Positions 20,971 through 30,354 of a stretch of DNA of 37,104 nucleotides are shown one piece after another. The position numbers and the translations under genes are program-made. Under the pieces are notes generated by a model. That model saw nothing but the letters and a program-made list of their open reading frames with translations. It had not been told where the DNA came from and searched no databases. How positions within the stretch are numbered: position 1 is the stretch's first letter; each line of letters begins with the position of its first letter. Origin of the DNA: Alcaligenaceae bacterium (GTDB lineage Bacteria > Pseudomonadota > Gammaproteobacteria > Burkholderiales > Burkholderiaceae_B); assembly GCA_029263795.1 (NCBI GenBank), contig JAJUFI010000008.1, forward strand, positions 1 to 37,104, written 5' to 3'.

Positions 20971-23337
20971 ATGTCTAACGTCGTATCTTTCGAGCAGCTG
21001 CGCATGACTGACGTCGACTCAGTTGGCGGCAAGAATGCCTCGCTGGGAGAAATGATCAGTCAACTCTCCGGAGCAGGTGTCCGTGTGCCTGGCGGTTTCG
21101 CCACAACGGCCGAGGCATTTCGCAACTTCCTGAAGTCAACCGGGCTCGATCAGCGCATCAACGACAAGCTGGCAACGCTTGACCCCGATGACGTCCGTCA
21201 GTTGGCCGAAGTGGGTGCTGAGATCCGCCAGTGGATCATCGAAACTCCTTTTCCGGAAGACCTCGAACAAGATATCCGCAAGGCGTTTGCTGAACTCGAT
21301 GCCGATGGCAAGGGTTCCTTTGCCGTGCGTTCCTCAGCCACAGCCGAAGACCTGCCCGACGCTTCCTTTGCCGGCCAGCAGGAAACCTATCTGAACGTGG
21401 TGGGCATCGACGACGTGCTGGATAAGATCCGCCACGTTTTCGCTTCGCTCTATAACGACCGCGCCATTTCCTACCGTGTCCACAAGGGCTTCGCCCACGC
21501 CGACGTCGCGCTTTCCGCTGGCATCCAGCGCATGGTACGTTCCGACAAGGGCAGCGCCGGTGTGATGTTCACCATCGATACCGAATCCGGCTTCAAGGAT
21601 GTGGTCTTCATCACCTCGTCCTACGGCCTGGGTGAAACCGTCGTGCAGGGCGCCGTCAATCCTGACGAGTTCTACGTATTCAAGCCCTCGTTGGCTGCAG
21701 GTAAGTACCCCATCATCAGCCGCCGCATCGGTTCCAAGCTGATCAAAATGGAGTTCGACCCTGATCGCAGCTCCGGCCATGCCGTGCGCACCGTAGACGT
21801 CCCAGTCTCCGAGCGCAACCGCTACTCGCTCAATGATGAAGAAGTCATTGAACTGGCCCGTTACGCCGTCATCATTGAGCAACATTATGGCCGACCGATG
21901 GACATTGAGTGGGGCCGCGACGGCATCGACGGCAAGATCTATATTCTGCAGGCACGGCCTGAAACGGTGAAGTCGCAGCAAAGTGCCAACGATGTTCAGG
22001 AACGCTACCGCTTGAAGGCAACCGGCGAAGTGTTGGTCACCGGCCGCGCCATTGGTCAGAAGATTGGTTCCGGCAAGGTCCGCATCGTGGCCGATGCCTC
22101 CGAAATGGACAAAGTTCAGGCCGGCGACATTCTCGTCACCGATATGACCGACCCCAACTGGGAACCCGTCATGAAGCTGGCTTCGGCCATTGTGACGAAC
22201 CGTGGTGGCCGTACCTGCCACGCAGCCATCATCGCGCGCGAGCTGGGCATCCCCGCCGTGGTGGGCTGCTCCGATGCCACCGACGTCCTGGAAAATGGCC
22301 GCGAGGTCACGGTTTCCTGCGCCGAGGGCGACGAAGGCCGCATTTATGATGGCCTCATCGAAACCGAAATTGAGGAAGTCCGCTGGGGCGAGATGCCCGA
22401 CGTCGGCCTCAAGGTCATGATGAACGTGGGCAACCCCCAACTGGCCTTTGACTTTGCCCAGATTCCCAACCATGGTGTGGGTCTGGCGCGGCTCGAATTC
22501 ATCATCAACAACAATATCGCCGTTCACCCCAAGGCAGTGCTCGACTACCCCAACGTCGACACCGAATTGAAGACAGCGGTCGAGTCTGCCGCGCGCGGCT
22601 ATGCCAGCCCCCGTGCCTTCTTTGTTGAGAAGCTTGCCGAGGGTGTGGCCACCCTGGGTGCGGCCTTCTATCCCAAGCCCGTCATCGTGCGCCTGTCCGA
22701 TTTCAAATCGAATGAGTACCGCAAGCTGATTGGCGGCTCCCGTTACGAGCCCGAGGAAGAGAATCCCATGCTGGGCTTCCGCGGAGCATCGCGCTACATT
22801 TCCGAGGAATTCGCCGAGTGCTTCCGCATGGAATGCGAGGCTCTGAAGAAGGTGCGCGACGAAATGGGGCTGACCAATGTCGAAATCATGGTGCCCTTTG
22901 TCCGTACGGTTGACCAGGCACGCCGTGTCATCGAACTCTTGGCTGCCAACGGCCTGAAGCGTGGCGAAAACGGCCTGCGCATCATCATGATGTGTGAAGT
23001 GCCCTCGAACGCCATTCTGGCGGATCAATTCCTCGAGTACTTTGACGGTTTCTCCATTGGTTCCAACGACATGACCCAGCTCACATTGGGCCTGGACCGC
23101 GATTCCGGCATGGAGCTGCTTGCCGCAGACTTCGACGAACGAGACGCCGCCGTTCAGTTCATGCTGAGCCGCGCCATCAAGGCTTGCCTGAAGGCCGGCA
23201 AGTATGTGGGTATCTGCGGCCAGGGGCCCAGCGACCACATCGATCTCGCGCTCTGGCTGCGTGACGAAGGCATTCTCTCCATGTCGCTCAACCCCGATAC
23301 CGTGGTTGATACATGGCAGCGTCTCGCCAAGGCTTGA
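20971..23337 (+). CDS. ppsA: Phosphoenolpyruvate synthase
   Basis: 788 aa; [89 protein letters not shown]. Confidence 0.97.
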   Translation: MSNVVSFEQLRMTDVDSVGGKNASLGEMISQLSGAGVRVPGGFATTAEAFRNFLKSTGLDQRINDKLATLDPDDVRQLAEVGAEIRQWIIETPFPEDLEQDIRKAFAELDADGKGSFAVRSSATAEDLPDASFAGQQETYLNVVGIDDVLDKIRHVFASLYNDRAISYRVHKGFAHADVALSAGIQRMVRSDKGSAGVMFTIDTESGFKDVVFITSSYGLGETVVQGAVNPDEFYVFKPSLAAGKYPIISRRIGSKLIKMEFDPDRSSGHAVRTVDVPVSERNRYSLNDEEVIELARYAVIIEQHYGRPMDIEWGRDGIDGKIYILQARPETVKSQQSANDVQERYRLKATGEVLVTGRAIGQKIGSGKVRIVADASEMDKVQAGDILVTDMTDPNWEPVMKLASAIVTNRGGRTCHAAIIARELGIPAVVGCSDATDVLENGREVTVSCAEGDEGRIYDGLIETEIEEVRWGEMPDVGLKVMMNVGNPQLAFDFAQIPNHGVGLARLEFIINNNIAVHPKAVLDYPNVDTELKTAVESAARGYASPRAFFVEKLAEGVATLGAAFYPKPVIVRLSDFKSNEYRKLIGGSRYEPEEENPMLGFRGASRYISEEFAECFRMECEALKKVRDEMGLTNVEIMVPFVRTVDQARRVIELLAANGLKRGENGLRIIMMCEVPSNAILADQFLEYFDGFSIGSNDMTQLTLGLDRDSGMELLAADFDERDAAVQFMLSRAIKACLKAGKYVGICGQGPSDHIDLALWLRDEGILSMSLNPDTVVDTWQRLAKA

Positions 23338-23349
23338 GCCCATGTTTGA

Positions 23350-23370
23350 CAGGCACTCTTGCGGTGCCTG
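23350..23370 (+). terminator. Hairpin downstream of ppsA
   Basis: CAGGCAC (23350-23356) tcttgcg GTGCCTG (23364-23370). Confidence 0.5.
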
Positions 23371-23375
23371 ATTAA

Positions 23376-23410
23376 AATAATTCAGCCGCAGAATCTGCGG
23401 CTGAATTATT
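23376..23410. terminator. 35-bp palindrome, probable bidirectional terminator between convergent ppsA and smpB
   Basis: AATAATTCAGCCGCAGA-A-TCTGCGGCTGAATTATT: two 17-nt perfect arms around one central A; A/T-rich tails in both directions. Confidence 0.8.
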
Positions 23411-23528
23411 TAAGCAAGCGGGTGGCGCTTGAGGCACGAAGATTGCCCCGGCTTCCTAAGAGCTGGTGGCAACCCCGGGCAGCGATAGGAATAAACCGCC
23501 CAACTGGAAGTGAGCGGGGCCGGCCGGT

Positions 23529-23999
23529 TCAGTCGTCTCGCCGCCTGGTATTGCGAGTGTCGTGTTTCATGAGCCGTTCTTTTTCCCGCGCCCAATCCTT
23601 GTCCCTGGCAGCATCGCGCTTGTCGTGCAGCTTCTTGCCACGACCCAGGCCGAAATCCAGCTTGATGCGCCCGTTCCTGTAGTGCAGGTTCAAGGGGACG
23701 AGCGTGTAGCCGCGTTGCTCTGTTTTGCCGATAAGCTTTTTTATTTCTTCGGCGTGCAGCAGCAGCTTGCGAGTGCGGGTGGCTTCGGGCCGCACATGGG
23801 TGGATGCCGTGGGCAGGGGGCTGACGTGCATGCCGATGATGAACAGTTCACCGTCCCGAACAATGATGTAGCTTTCCTTGAGCTGCACGTGGCCGGCACG
23901 GATGGCCTTCACCTCCCACCCCTCCAGGACGAGCCCGGCTTCGAAGCGTTCTTCGATGAAGTAGTCGTGCGTAGCTTTGCGGTTCTCAACGATGCTCAT
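23529..23999 (-). CDS. smpB: SsrA-binding protein SmpB
   Basis: [41 protein letters not shown]...; basic C-terminal tail. Confidence 0.97.
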   Translation of the reverse strand: MSIVENRKATHDYFIEERFEAGLVLEGWEVKAIRAGHVQLKESYIIVRDGELFIIGMHVSPLPTASTHVRPEATRTRKLLLHAEEIKKLIGKTEQRGYTLVPLNLHYRNGRIKLDFGLGRGKKLHDKRDAARDKDWAREKERLMKHDTRNTRRRDD

Positions 24000-24059
24000 G
24001 AACTTGATTTCTTGCAGGCGGTAAAATCAGAACATTCCATTCTATCTCAACCCATATCG

Positions 24060-24494
24060 ATGCACACAGTACAGCGCTCCGTCCTCGTTCCCTACAGTGA
24101 TAAACAGATGTTCGATCTGGTGGCGGACGTAGCGCGCTACCCGGAATTCATGCCCTGGTGCGGCGGTTCGCAAGTGCACAAGCAGGATGAGCACGGCATG
24201 GAAGCGTCGGTCACCATCAGCATCGCCGGGTTGAAGCAGACTTTCACCACGCGGAACGAACACGATTACCCCAGGCTGATCACCATCCACCTCATCGATG
24301 GTCCCTTCTCCGAGCTTACCGGAACCTGGGAATTCAACGCCCTGGCAGAAGACGCCTGCAAAGTTGTCTACACCATGCGTTATGCCTTCTCCAGCCGAGC
24401 GCTGGAGGCAGTCGTGGGGCCCATTTTCAACCGCATAGCCACCACCTTCATTGATTCCTTCACACAACGTGCCCAGCAGGTTTATGGTGAATAA
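24060..24494 (+). CDS. ratA: RatA/COQ10-type START-domain protein
   Basis: MHTVQRSVLVPYSDKQMFDLVADVARYPEFMPWCGGSQV...; divergent to smpB and followed by rnfH, as in E. coli. Confidence 0.9.
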   Translation: MHTVQRSVLVPYSDKQMFDLVADVARYPEFMPWCGGSQVHKQDEHGMEASVTISIAGLKQTFTTRNEHDYPRLITIHLIDGPFSELTGTWEFNALAEDACKVVYTMRYAFSSRALEAVVGPIFNRIATTFIDSFTQRAQQVYGE

Positions 24495-24864
24495 GGCAAC
24501 TGGCAGGGTGCGTGTCGAAGTGGTCTACGCACGGCCCGGGGAGATCTGGCAACGCACGGTCGAAGTACCACCAGGTGCCACTGCATTGCAGGCCGTTCAA
24601 CTCAGCCGCGTACTGGAAGCACATCCGGAACTCTCTGGCAATTTGCCACCTCTTGGCATATTTGGCCGGCTTTGTTCGCCGGCGCAACGTCTGCAGGCTG
24701 GTGACAGGGTCGAACTCTACCGGCCATTGGTATTCGACCCCATGGAATCCAGGAGGCGTCGGCTCTTGCACAAGGAAAGGCATTCAGGGCTGCCCGCCGG
24801 TCGCGGCAATCAGGGGGGCCGTCGCGCCCGGAAGAAACAATGCTCTGCGCAAGACGGCGCATGA
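24484..24864 (+). CDS. rnfH: RnfH family ubiquitin-fold protein
   Basis: MVNKATGRVRVEVVYARPGEIWQRTVEVPPGATALQAVQLSRVLEAHPEL...LGIFGRLCSPAQRLQAGDRVELYRPLVFDPMESRRRR. Confidence 0.9.
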   Translation: MVNKATGRVRVEVVYARPGEIWQRTVEVPPGATALQAVQLSRVLEAHPELSGNLPPLGIFGRLCSPAQRLQAGDRVELYRPLVFDPMESRRRRLLHKERHSGLPAGRGNQGGRRARKKQCSAQDGA

Positions 24865-24978
24865 AATTGTCAGCAAGCTGACAGCCGGCGGAACCTTCCG
24901 GCGATAAGGTATAAGAATGGATGGTGCGGCGTGATGCCACAGTCGCATCCAAGAAGAACAGGTTTAGGAGACAGCAAC

Positions 24979-26133
24979 ATGGATTTTCGTCTGAGCGACG
25001 AACAGCTCGCCTTTGCAGAAGCCGCCCGCGAGTTTGCCCAGGGTGAACTGGCACCGAATGCCGCCCGCTGGGATGCCGAATCGATATTCCCGCGTGAAAC
25101 CTTTCAGAAGGCAGGTGAGCTGGGCTTCTGCGCTATGTATGCGCCCGAATCCATCGGCGGCCTGGGTCTGCCCCGGCTTGACGCCACCCTGGTGTTCGAG
25201 GAAATGGCGGCTTTCGACCCCTCCACCACTGCCTTCCTCACGATACACAATATGGCTACATGGATGGTGGGCAGCTGGGCAACCGAGGCCGTCAAGGAAA
25301 AGTGGGGTCCTGCGCTGGCCAGCGGTGAAAAGCTCGCCTCCTATTGCCTGACGGAACCCAATGCCGGTTCCGACGCCGGCTCCCTGCAGACCCGTGCTGA
25401 GCGCAAGGGTGCGGCATACGTGCTGAATGGTTCGAAGGCCTTCATATCAGGTGGCGGCGATACCGATCTGCTGGTCGTCATGGCGCGTACCGGCGGCCCC
25501 GGCCCGCGCGGTGTTTCAGCCTTTGTTGTGCCGGCCGACACCCCCGGCATCAGTTACGGCCGTAAGGAAGAAAAAATGGGCTGGAACAGCCAATCCACCC
25601 GGCCCATCACCTTCGAGAACGTGGAAGTGCCCGCAGAAAATCTGCTGGGGGAAGAAGGGCAGGGCTTCGTCTTCGCCATGAAGGGGCTGGACGGTGGGCG
25701 CATCAACATCGGCACGTGCTCCGTGGGTGCCGCACAGGGCGCTTACAATGCGGCTCGCCATTACCTGCAGGAGCGTGAGCAATTCTCCCAGCCCCTGGCC
25801 TCCTTCCAGGCACTTCAATTCAAGCTCGCCGACATGCTCACCAACATCGTGGCGGCGCGCCAGATGGTCAGGCTGGCTGCCAACATGCTCGATACCCAGA
25901 ACCCGCAAGCCAGCGTATATTGCGCCATGGCCAAACGCATGGCGACTGACCTCGGTTTCCAGGTATGCCTGGATGCCCAGCAGTTGCATGGCGGCTATGG
26001 TTACCTGAAGGATTACCCACTGGAGCGTCTGGTGCGTGATACCCGGGTACACCAGATTCTGGAAGGAACGAATGAAATCATGCGCGTCATCATTGCGCGC
26101 CAGGTACTGGAAAAAGGAGTGGACATACGATGA
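24979..26133 (+). CDS. Acyl-CoA dehydrogenase (isobutyryl-CoA dehydrogenase-like)
   Basis: MDFRLSDEQLAFAEAAREFAQGELAP...; YCLTEPNAGSDAGSLQTRA, QLHGGYGYLKDYPLERLVRDTRVHQILEGTNEIMRVIIAR; neighbours are valine-degradation-like genes. Confidence 0.88.
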   Translation: MDFRLSDEQLAFAEAAREFAQGELAPNAARWDAESIFPRETFQKAGELGFCAMYAPESIGGLGLPRLDATLVFEEMAAFDPSTTAFLTIHNMATWMVGSWATEAVKEKWGPALASGEKLASYCLTEPNAGSDAGSLQTRAERKGAAYVLNGSKAFISGGGDTDLLVVMARTGGPGPRGVSAFVVPADTPGISYGRKEEKMGWNSQSTRPITFENVEVPAENLLGEEGQGFVFAMKGLDGGRINIGTCSVGAAQGAYNAARHYLQEREQFSQPLASFQALQFKLADMLTNIVAARQMVRLAANMLDTQNPQASVYCAMAKRMATDLGFQVCLDAQQLHGGYGYLKDYPLERLVRDTRVHQILEGTNEIMRVIIARQVLEKGVDIR

Positions 26134-27269
26134 TGAACGATTCGGACGTGGTCTTGTTTGAAGTACTGACCACGGGGCGTTTGCAGGTCGGCATGGCAAC
26201 GTTGAATCGCCCCCGCACCCTGAACGGGCTGACGCTGCCCATGTGCGAACTCCTTTACGACAAGCTGATGGCCTGGGCGAACGACCCTTCCATTGCCTTC
26301 GTGATTCTGGCCGGGAGCGGCGACAAGGCCTTCTGTGCAGGCGGTGACCTGCACGGCATTTATGAATCCATTCTGCAGAACGAAACGGGCCACGCATGGG
26401 ACAACCCGTACACCCGGCGCTTTTTCGATGTTGAATACCGGCTCGACTATCTCATTCACGACTATCCCAAACCCATAGTCGTCTGGGGCAATGGCATTGT
26501 AATGGGGGGCGGTGTTGGCCTCATGGCGGGTGCCAGCCATCGCGTCGTGAGCGAAACCACGCGGTTTGCCATGCCGGAGATCAGCATTGGGCTGTTTCCC
26601 GACGTCGGCGGTACCTGGCTGCTTTCCCGCCTGCCCGGCGGGCTGGGGCGCTTCCTGGCCGTGACTGGTGCCCAGCTTGGTGCTGCCGACTGCCTGTTCC
26701 TCGGTTTGGCGGATCATGCCATGGCTTCCACGCGCTGGCCGGAATTCCTGGACAGTGTCCGAGCCGCCAGCTGGAGCGACGATGCTCAGCAGAATGCCGT
26801 CGACCTGGACCGCATCCTCGGTGAAATGGCCTTGCAGATCGATAAGCCGGGGCCGCTGCGCCAGAATTACGACGCCATTCGCGCCGCCTGTGACGGTCAT
26901 GATTTTGAAGCCGTCTGCCATGCAGTAGCCCGCTTCGCCAACCATGGTGACCCGTGGCTGCAAAAAGCTGCTGCTACCTTCAACGCGGGCTCTCCCGGCT
27001 CCGCGCGCCTGTCCTGGGCACTGCTGGAGCAAGCCAAGCTGGGTTCCCTGGCAGATGCCTTCCGTCAGGAGTACATCGCTGCACTCCATTGCGGGGTGCA
27101 GGGCGATCTGCAGGAGGGCATACGGGCATTACTGATCGACAAGGATAAACAACCGCGCTGGAAGCCTGCCACCTTGGAGGAAGCCAGCCCGTCCTGGGTT
27201 GCGCGGTTCTTCGAAGCTCCGTGGCCTGTGGGCGAGGTGCACCCGCTGCAGGATCTCGGCAAAATCTGA
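26130..27269 (+). CDS. Enoyl-CoA hydratase/isomerase family, 3-hydroxyisobutyryl-CoA hydrolase-like
   Basis: 379 aa; GSGDKAFCAGGDLHGIYE, PIVVWGNGIVMGGGVGLMAGASHRVVSETTRFAMPEISIGLFPDVGGTWLLSRLPG. Confidence 0.88.
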   Translation: MMNDSDVVLFEVLTTGRLQVGMATLNRPRTLNGLTLPMCELLYDKLMAWANDPSIAFVILAGSGDKAFCAGGDLHGIYESILQNETGHAWDNPYTRRFFDVEYRLDYLIHDYPKPIVVWGNGIVMGGGVGLMAGASHRVVSETTRFAMPEISIGLFPDVGGTWLLSRLPGGLGRFLAVTGAQLGAADCLFLGLADHAMASTRWPEFLDSVRAASWSDDAQQNAVDLDRILGEMALQIDKPGPLRQNYDAIRAACDGHDFEAVCHAVARFANHGDPWLQKAAATFNAGSPGSARLSWALLEQAKLGSLADAFRQEYIAALHCGVQGDLQEGIRALLIDKDKQPRWKPATLEEASPSWVARFFEAPWPVGEVHPLQDLGKI

Positions 27270-27311
27270 ACAGCATCAACGACTGCAATTCAATAACAAC
27301 GGAGACAAGCA

Positions 27312-28196
27312 ATGAGTCGTATCGCTTTTATCGGTCTGGGCAATATGGGAAGCCCCATGGCGCAGAACCTTCTGAAGGCCGGCCACGAACTGGTCGTCTT
27401 CGACCTCGTGCAGGACGCCGTGAAGAGGTTGACCGATGCCGGTGCCCGCGGGGCCAGGTCCGCTAGGGAGTGCGTGGAAGGTGCCGAGATCGTTGTTTCA
27501 ATGCTTCCGGCCAGCCGCCATGTCGAGGAGCTTTATCTGGGTGACGAGGGTCTGTTGGCCGTCCTGAACGCTGGCACCCTGGTCGTGGAATGCAGCACTA
27601 TCGCCCCGGAATCCGCTCGCAAGGTTGCTGCGGCGGCGCGCGATGCCGGCATCCGGATGATCGATGCCCCTGTTTCCGGGGGCACTGGTGGGGCCATTGC
27701 AGGTACACTGACCTTTATCGTTGGGGGAGACGCAAGCGACGTGGAGGCTGCCCGGCCGGTTCTGGAGAACATGGGTCGCAACATCTTTCATGCCGGCGCC
27801 TCGGGGGCAGGGCAGGTCGCCAAAATCTGCAATAACATGCTGCTGGGCATTCTTATGGCGGGTACTTCCGAGGCCCTTGCCCTGGGTGTCGCCAACGGCC
27901 TGGACCCGAAGGTGCTGTCCGACATTATTGCCAAAAGTTCCGGCCGCAACTGGGCTACCGAGCTCTACAACCCTTGGCCTGGGGTCATGCCTGACGTACC
28001 TGCTTCCAAGGGTTATGCCGGCGGCTTCGGCGTGGACCTCATGCTCAAGGACCTTGGCCTGGCAGCGGAAGCCGCTCTGCATTCAGGTTCGTCCACGCCC
28101 CTGGGGGAACTGGCCCGCAATCTGTATTCCCTGCACAGCGCCAGTGGCAATGGCAAGCTGGATTTCTCCAGCATTCTGAAGCTGTACGAGAAGTAG
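27312..28196 (+). CDS. mmsB: 3-hydroxyisobutyrate dehydrogenase
   Basis: IAFIGLGNMGSPMAQNLLKAGHEL, DAPVSGGTGGAIAGTLTFIVGG, GQVAKICNNMLLGI, GFGVDLMLKDLGLA. Confidence 0.93.
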   Translation: MSRIAFIGLGNMGSPMAQNLLKAGHELVVFDLVQDAVKRLTDAGARGARSARECVEGAEIVVSMLPASRHVEELYLGDEGLLAVLNAGTLVVECSTIAPESARKVAAAARDAGIRMIDAPVSGGTGGAIAGTLTFIVGGDASDVEAARPVLENMGRNIFHAGASGAGQVAKICNNMLLGILMAGTSEALALGVANGLDPKVLSDIIAKSSGRNWATELYNPWPGVMPDVPASKGYAGGFGVDLMLKDLGLAAEAALHSGSSTPLGELARNLYSLHSASGNGKLDFSSILKLYEK

Positions 28197-28208
28197 AACT
28201 GAAGAGAT

Positions 28209-29243
28209 TCAAGCTGAAGGGTCGGGTTCCAGAGCATAGGGGAGGGGCAGTGCCTTAATGGCCGGCCCTTCCGATGAAACCGCACGGAAATCAACCTGGT
28301 CGAGATCTGCCAGGTTGATTTCCATGAACACGTACCATTGGACCAAGTCCGAATCACCGTGCAGTCTGGCTGCATTGACAATGCGGCCTGCCGGAGAACC
28401 CGGGCGCCCGGCGTCGAAGACATCCATTCCTGCCTTCAGTTCTGTTTCTTTGGGCAGATGGCAATAAGCCGCGACCGCCCGACGTTTCACCGAGCCGCGA
28501 AAATGGGCACGGGCCACCACCTCCTGCCCGGGGTAGCACCCCTTGGTGAAGCTGACGCCTCCGTTGAGATCAAAATTCAGGCTTTGAGGGATGAACATTT
28601 CCTGGTTGGCCAGTTCAACCCAACCCAGGCCGGCCTCAATGTCCTGGGCTTGCCAAACACCCTCCGGGCGCCAAGGCAGGCCCAGGATCTCCGTCAGTTG
28701 ATCAGCGTCGCTTGCTTCGTGCGGTATCACCCACCAACGGCCCAGAGCAGCATTGGCTGAAGGAGCGGACACTAAAGTGCAGAGCTGGCCGCGCCTGACC
28801 TGCCATGCGGGAGCCGGACTCAGGCTGGGGGCGGCGACAGGCTCGCTCTGAGCTGTGTGCTGGTCGGCGGTGGCGGCTTGTACAGAACTGCCGGCAACGC
28901 TGGCTCCAAATGCCTGCAGTTCCGTCACTTCGAAACTGACTTTGGAACGCAGCACAAACATGCGCAGCCGCTTCAATAGGGGTTCCAGAACATCGTTGCG
29001 TATGAGAGCAAGCAGAGGGGAACCTTCTTCTTCCGTTTCTTGCCAAAGCACCATGCTGCCCAGCATGCGGCCTTTGGGAGTGCAATAGGCGGCAAGTCGG
29101 GCCTCGTTGCACCCCAAGCGGCTGATGTCATTGCTCAGTTGGGAATGCAGGAAGGTGCGAGCATCCTGACCCTGGACACGCAGTACGGCGAAGTCGCCCA
29201 GGGAGGCAAGAAAATTCGTGGTTTGAGTCATAGTCCCCATCAC
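28209..29243 (-). CDS. ygfZ: Folate-binding protein YgfZ (GcvT-like, Fe-S cluster metabolism)
   Basis: YgfZ signature KGCYPGQEVVARAHFRG; N-terminal VLRVQGQDARTFLHSQLSNDI. Upstream start uncertain (MTQTTNFLASLGDFAVLRV possible). Confidence 0.92.
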   Translation of the reverse strand: MMGTMTQTTNFLASLGDFAVLRVQGQDARTFLHSQLSNDISRLGCNEARLAAYCTPKGRMLGSMVLWQETEEEGSPLLALIRNDVLEPLLKRLRMFVLRSKVSFEVTELQAFGASVAGSSVQAATADQHTAQSEPVAAPSLSPAPAWQVRRGQLCTLVSAPSANAALGRWWVIPHEASDADQLTEILGLPWRPEGVWQAQDIEAGLGWVELANQEMFIPQSLNFDLNGGVSFTKGCYPGQEVVARAHFRGSVKRRAVAAYCHLPKETELKAGMDVFDAGRPGSPAGRIVNAARLHGDSDLVQWYVFMEINLADLDQVDFRAVSSEGPAIKALPLPYALEPDPSA

Positions 29244-29346
29244 AAAACCTGAAAAACACAGAGTGGCATCTGACGTTTATGATAACGGGCTTTGTCTGTC
29301 CGGGCTCGTGCTGTCGGTGTGAAGGGCACGTTAAACTATTGAGAGA

Positions 29347-30354
29347 ATGAAAAAATTCAGTCTGATCGCCTTATCGGTTCTGCTCGCGGTTGCTTTGCTT
29401 GCCGGCGGGCTGGCCGGCTACGCCTGGCACTGGTCCACGAAGGCAGTGGACATGAACGCAGAACGCATCCAGTACGTGGTTCCGCCGGGAAGTGGTGTGC
29501 GCACCATTGCGCAGGTCATGAACGAGGCCGGCATCCAGGTGAATGCAGATGCCCTGGTGGCTCTGGCCCGTTACACGGGAATGGACAGGCAGATCAAAGC
29601 CGGGGCCTACGAAGCGCAGCAGGGTGATTCACCACGCCGGCTGCTGGAACGCATGGCCGCGGGCGATATGGTGCAGGCGCGGCTCACCCTGGTCGAAGGC
29701 TGGACATACCAGCGCATACGTCAGGCCTTGCGCGAATCTCCGCACGTGCGTCAGACACTTGGCGCCGTTGACGACGCCGAACTGCTCAAACGGCTGGGGT
29801 CCGAGCACAGCAGCCCTGAAGGTCTCTTCATGCCGGACACTTATGTTTTCGTTCCGGGAACCACCGATTTTGAAATCCTGCAGCTGGCCTACCGTGCCCA
29901 ACAGGCTTTTCTAGAGAAGGCTTGGGAGCAGCGCAGTCCGGGTTTGCCCCTGGCGAACCCTTACGAAGCGCTGATACTGGCTTCCATCGTGGAAAAAGAA
30001 ACGGGGCGCACGGAGGAACGGGCGCGCGTGGCCGGGGTCTTCACCAATCGCCTGCAGCGCGGCATGCTACTTCAGACGGACCCAACCGTGATCTACGGCA
30101 TGGGCGACAAATACGATGGGCGCATACGCAAGCGCGATCTGCAGACCGACACTCCATGGAATACTTACACACGCACCGGTCTGCCACCCACGCCCATCGC
30201 AAGCCCGGGCAGGGCCTCCATATTGGCGACTCTGAATCCGGAATCGCACTCCTACTACTATTTTGTCGCCCGCGGCGATGGCACCAGCGCCTTTTCCGCC
30301 AATCTGCGTGATCACAATCGGGCGGTTTCAAAATACATTCTGGGAAGAAACTGA
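29347..30354 (+). CDS. mltG: Endolytic murein transglycosylase MltG
   Basis: Single N-terminal TM; LILASIVEKETGRTEERARVAGVFTNRLQRGMLLQTDPTVIYGMG, YNTYxRTGLPPTPIASPGRASILA-type motif, HNRAVSKYI. Confidence 0.95.
   Translation: MKKFSLIALSVLLAVALLAGGLAGYAWHWSTKAVDMNAERIQYVVPPGSGVRTIAQVMNEAGIQVNADALVALARYTGMDRQIKAGAYEAQQGDSPRRLLERMAAGDMVQARLTLVEGWTYQRIRQALRESPHVRQTLGAVDDAELLKRLGSEHSSPEGLFMPDTYVFVPGTTDFEILQLAYRAQQAFLEKAWEQRSPGLPLANPYEALILASIVEKETGRTEERARVAGVFTNRLQRGMLLQTDPTVIYGMGDKYDGRIRKRDLQTDTPWNTYTRTGLPPTPIASPGRASILATLNPESHSYYYFVARGDGTSAFSANLRDHNRAVSKYILGRN

Noticed and set aside
21334-23343. 669-aa minus-strand ORF opposite ppsA
   Set aside because: Antisense shadow ORF produced by the codon bias of a GC-rich, highly expressed gene; no recognisable domains, while ppsA on the plus strand is unambiguous.
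24868-24883. TGTCAGC-aa-GCTGACA inverted repeat after rnfH
   Set aside because: Seven-bp arms with a 2-nt centre and no T-run; too weak alone to call a terminator or operator.
26013-27089. 358-aa minus-strand ORF opposite the HIBCH-like gene
   Set aside because: Antisense shadow; the plus strand carries full enoyl-CoA hydratase motifs.
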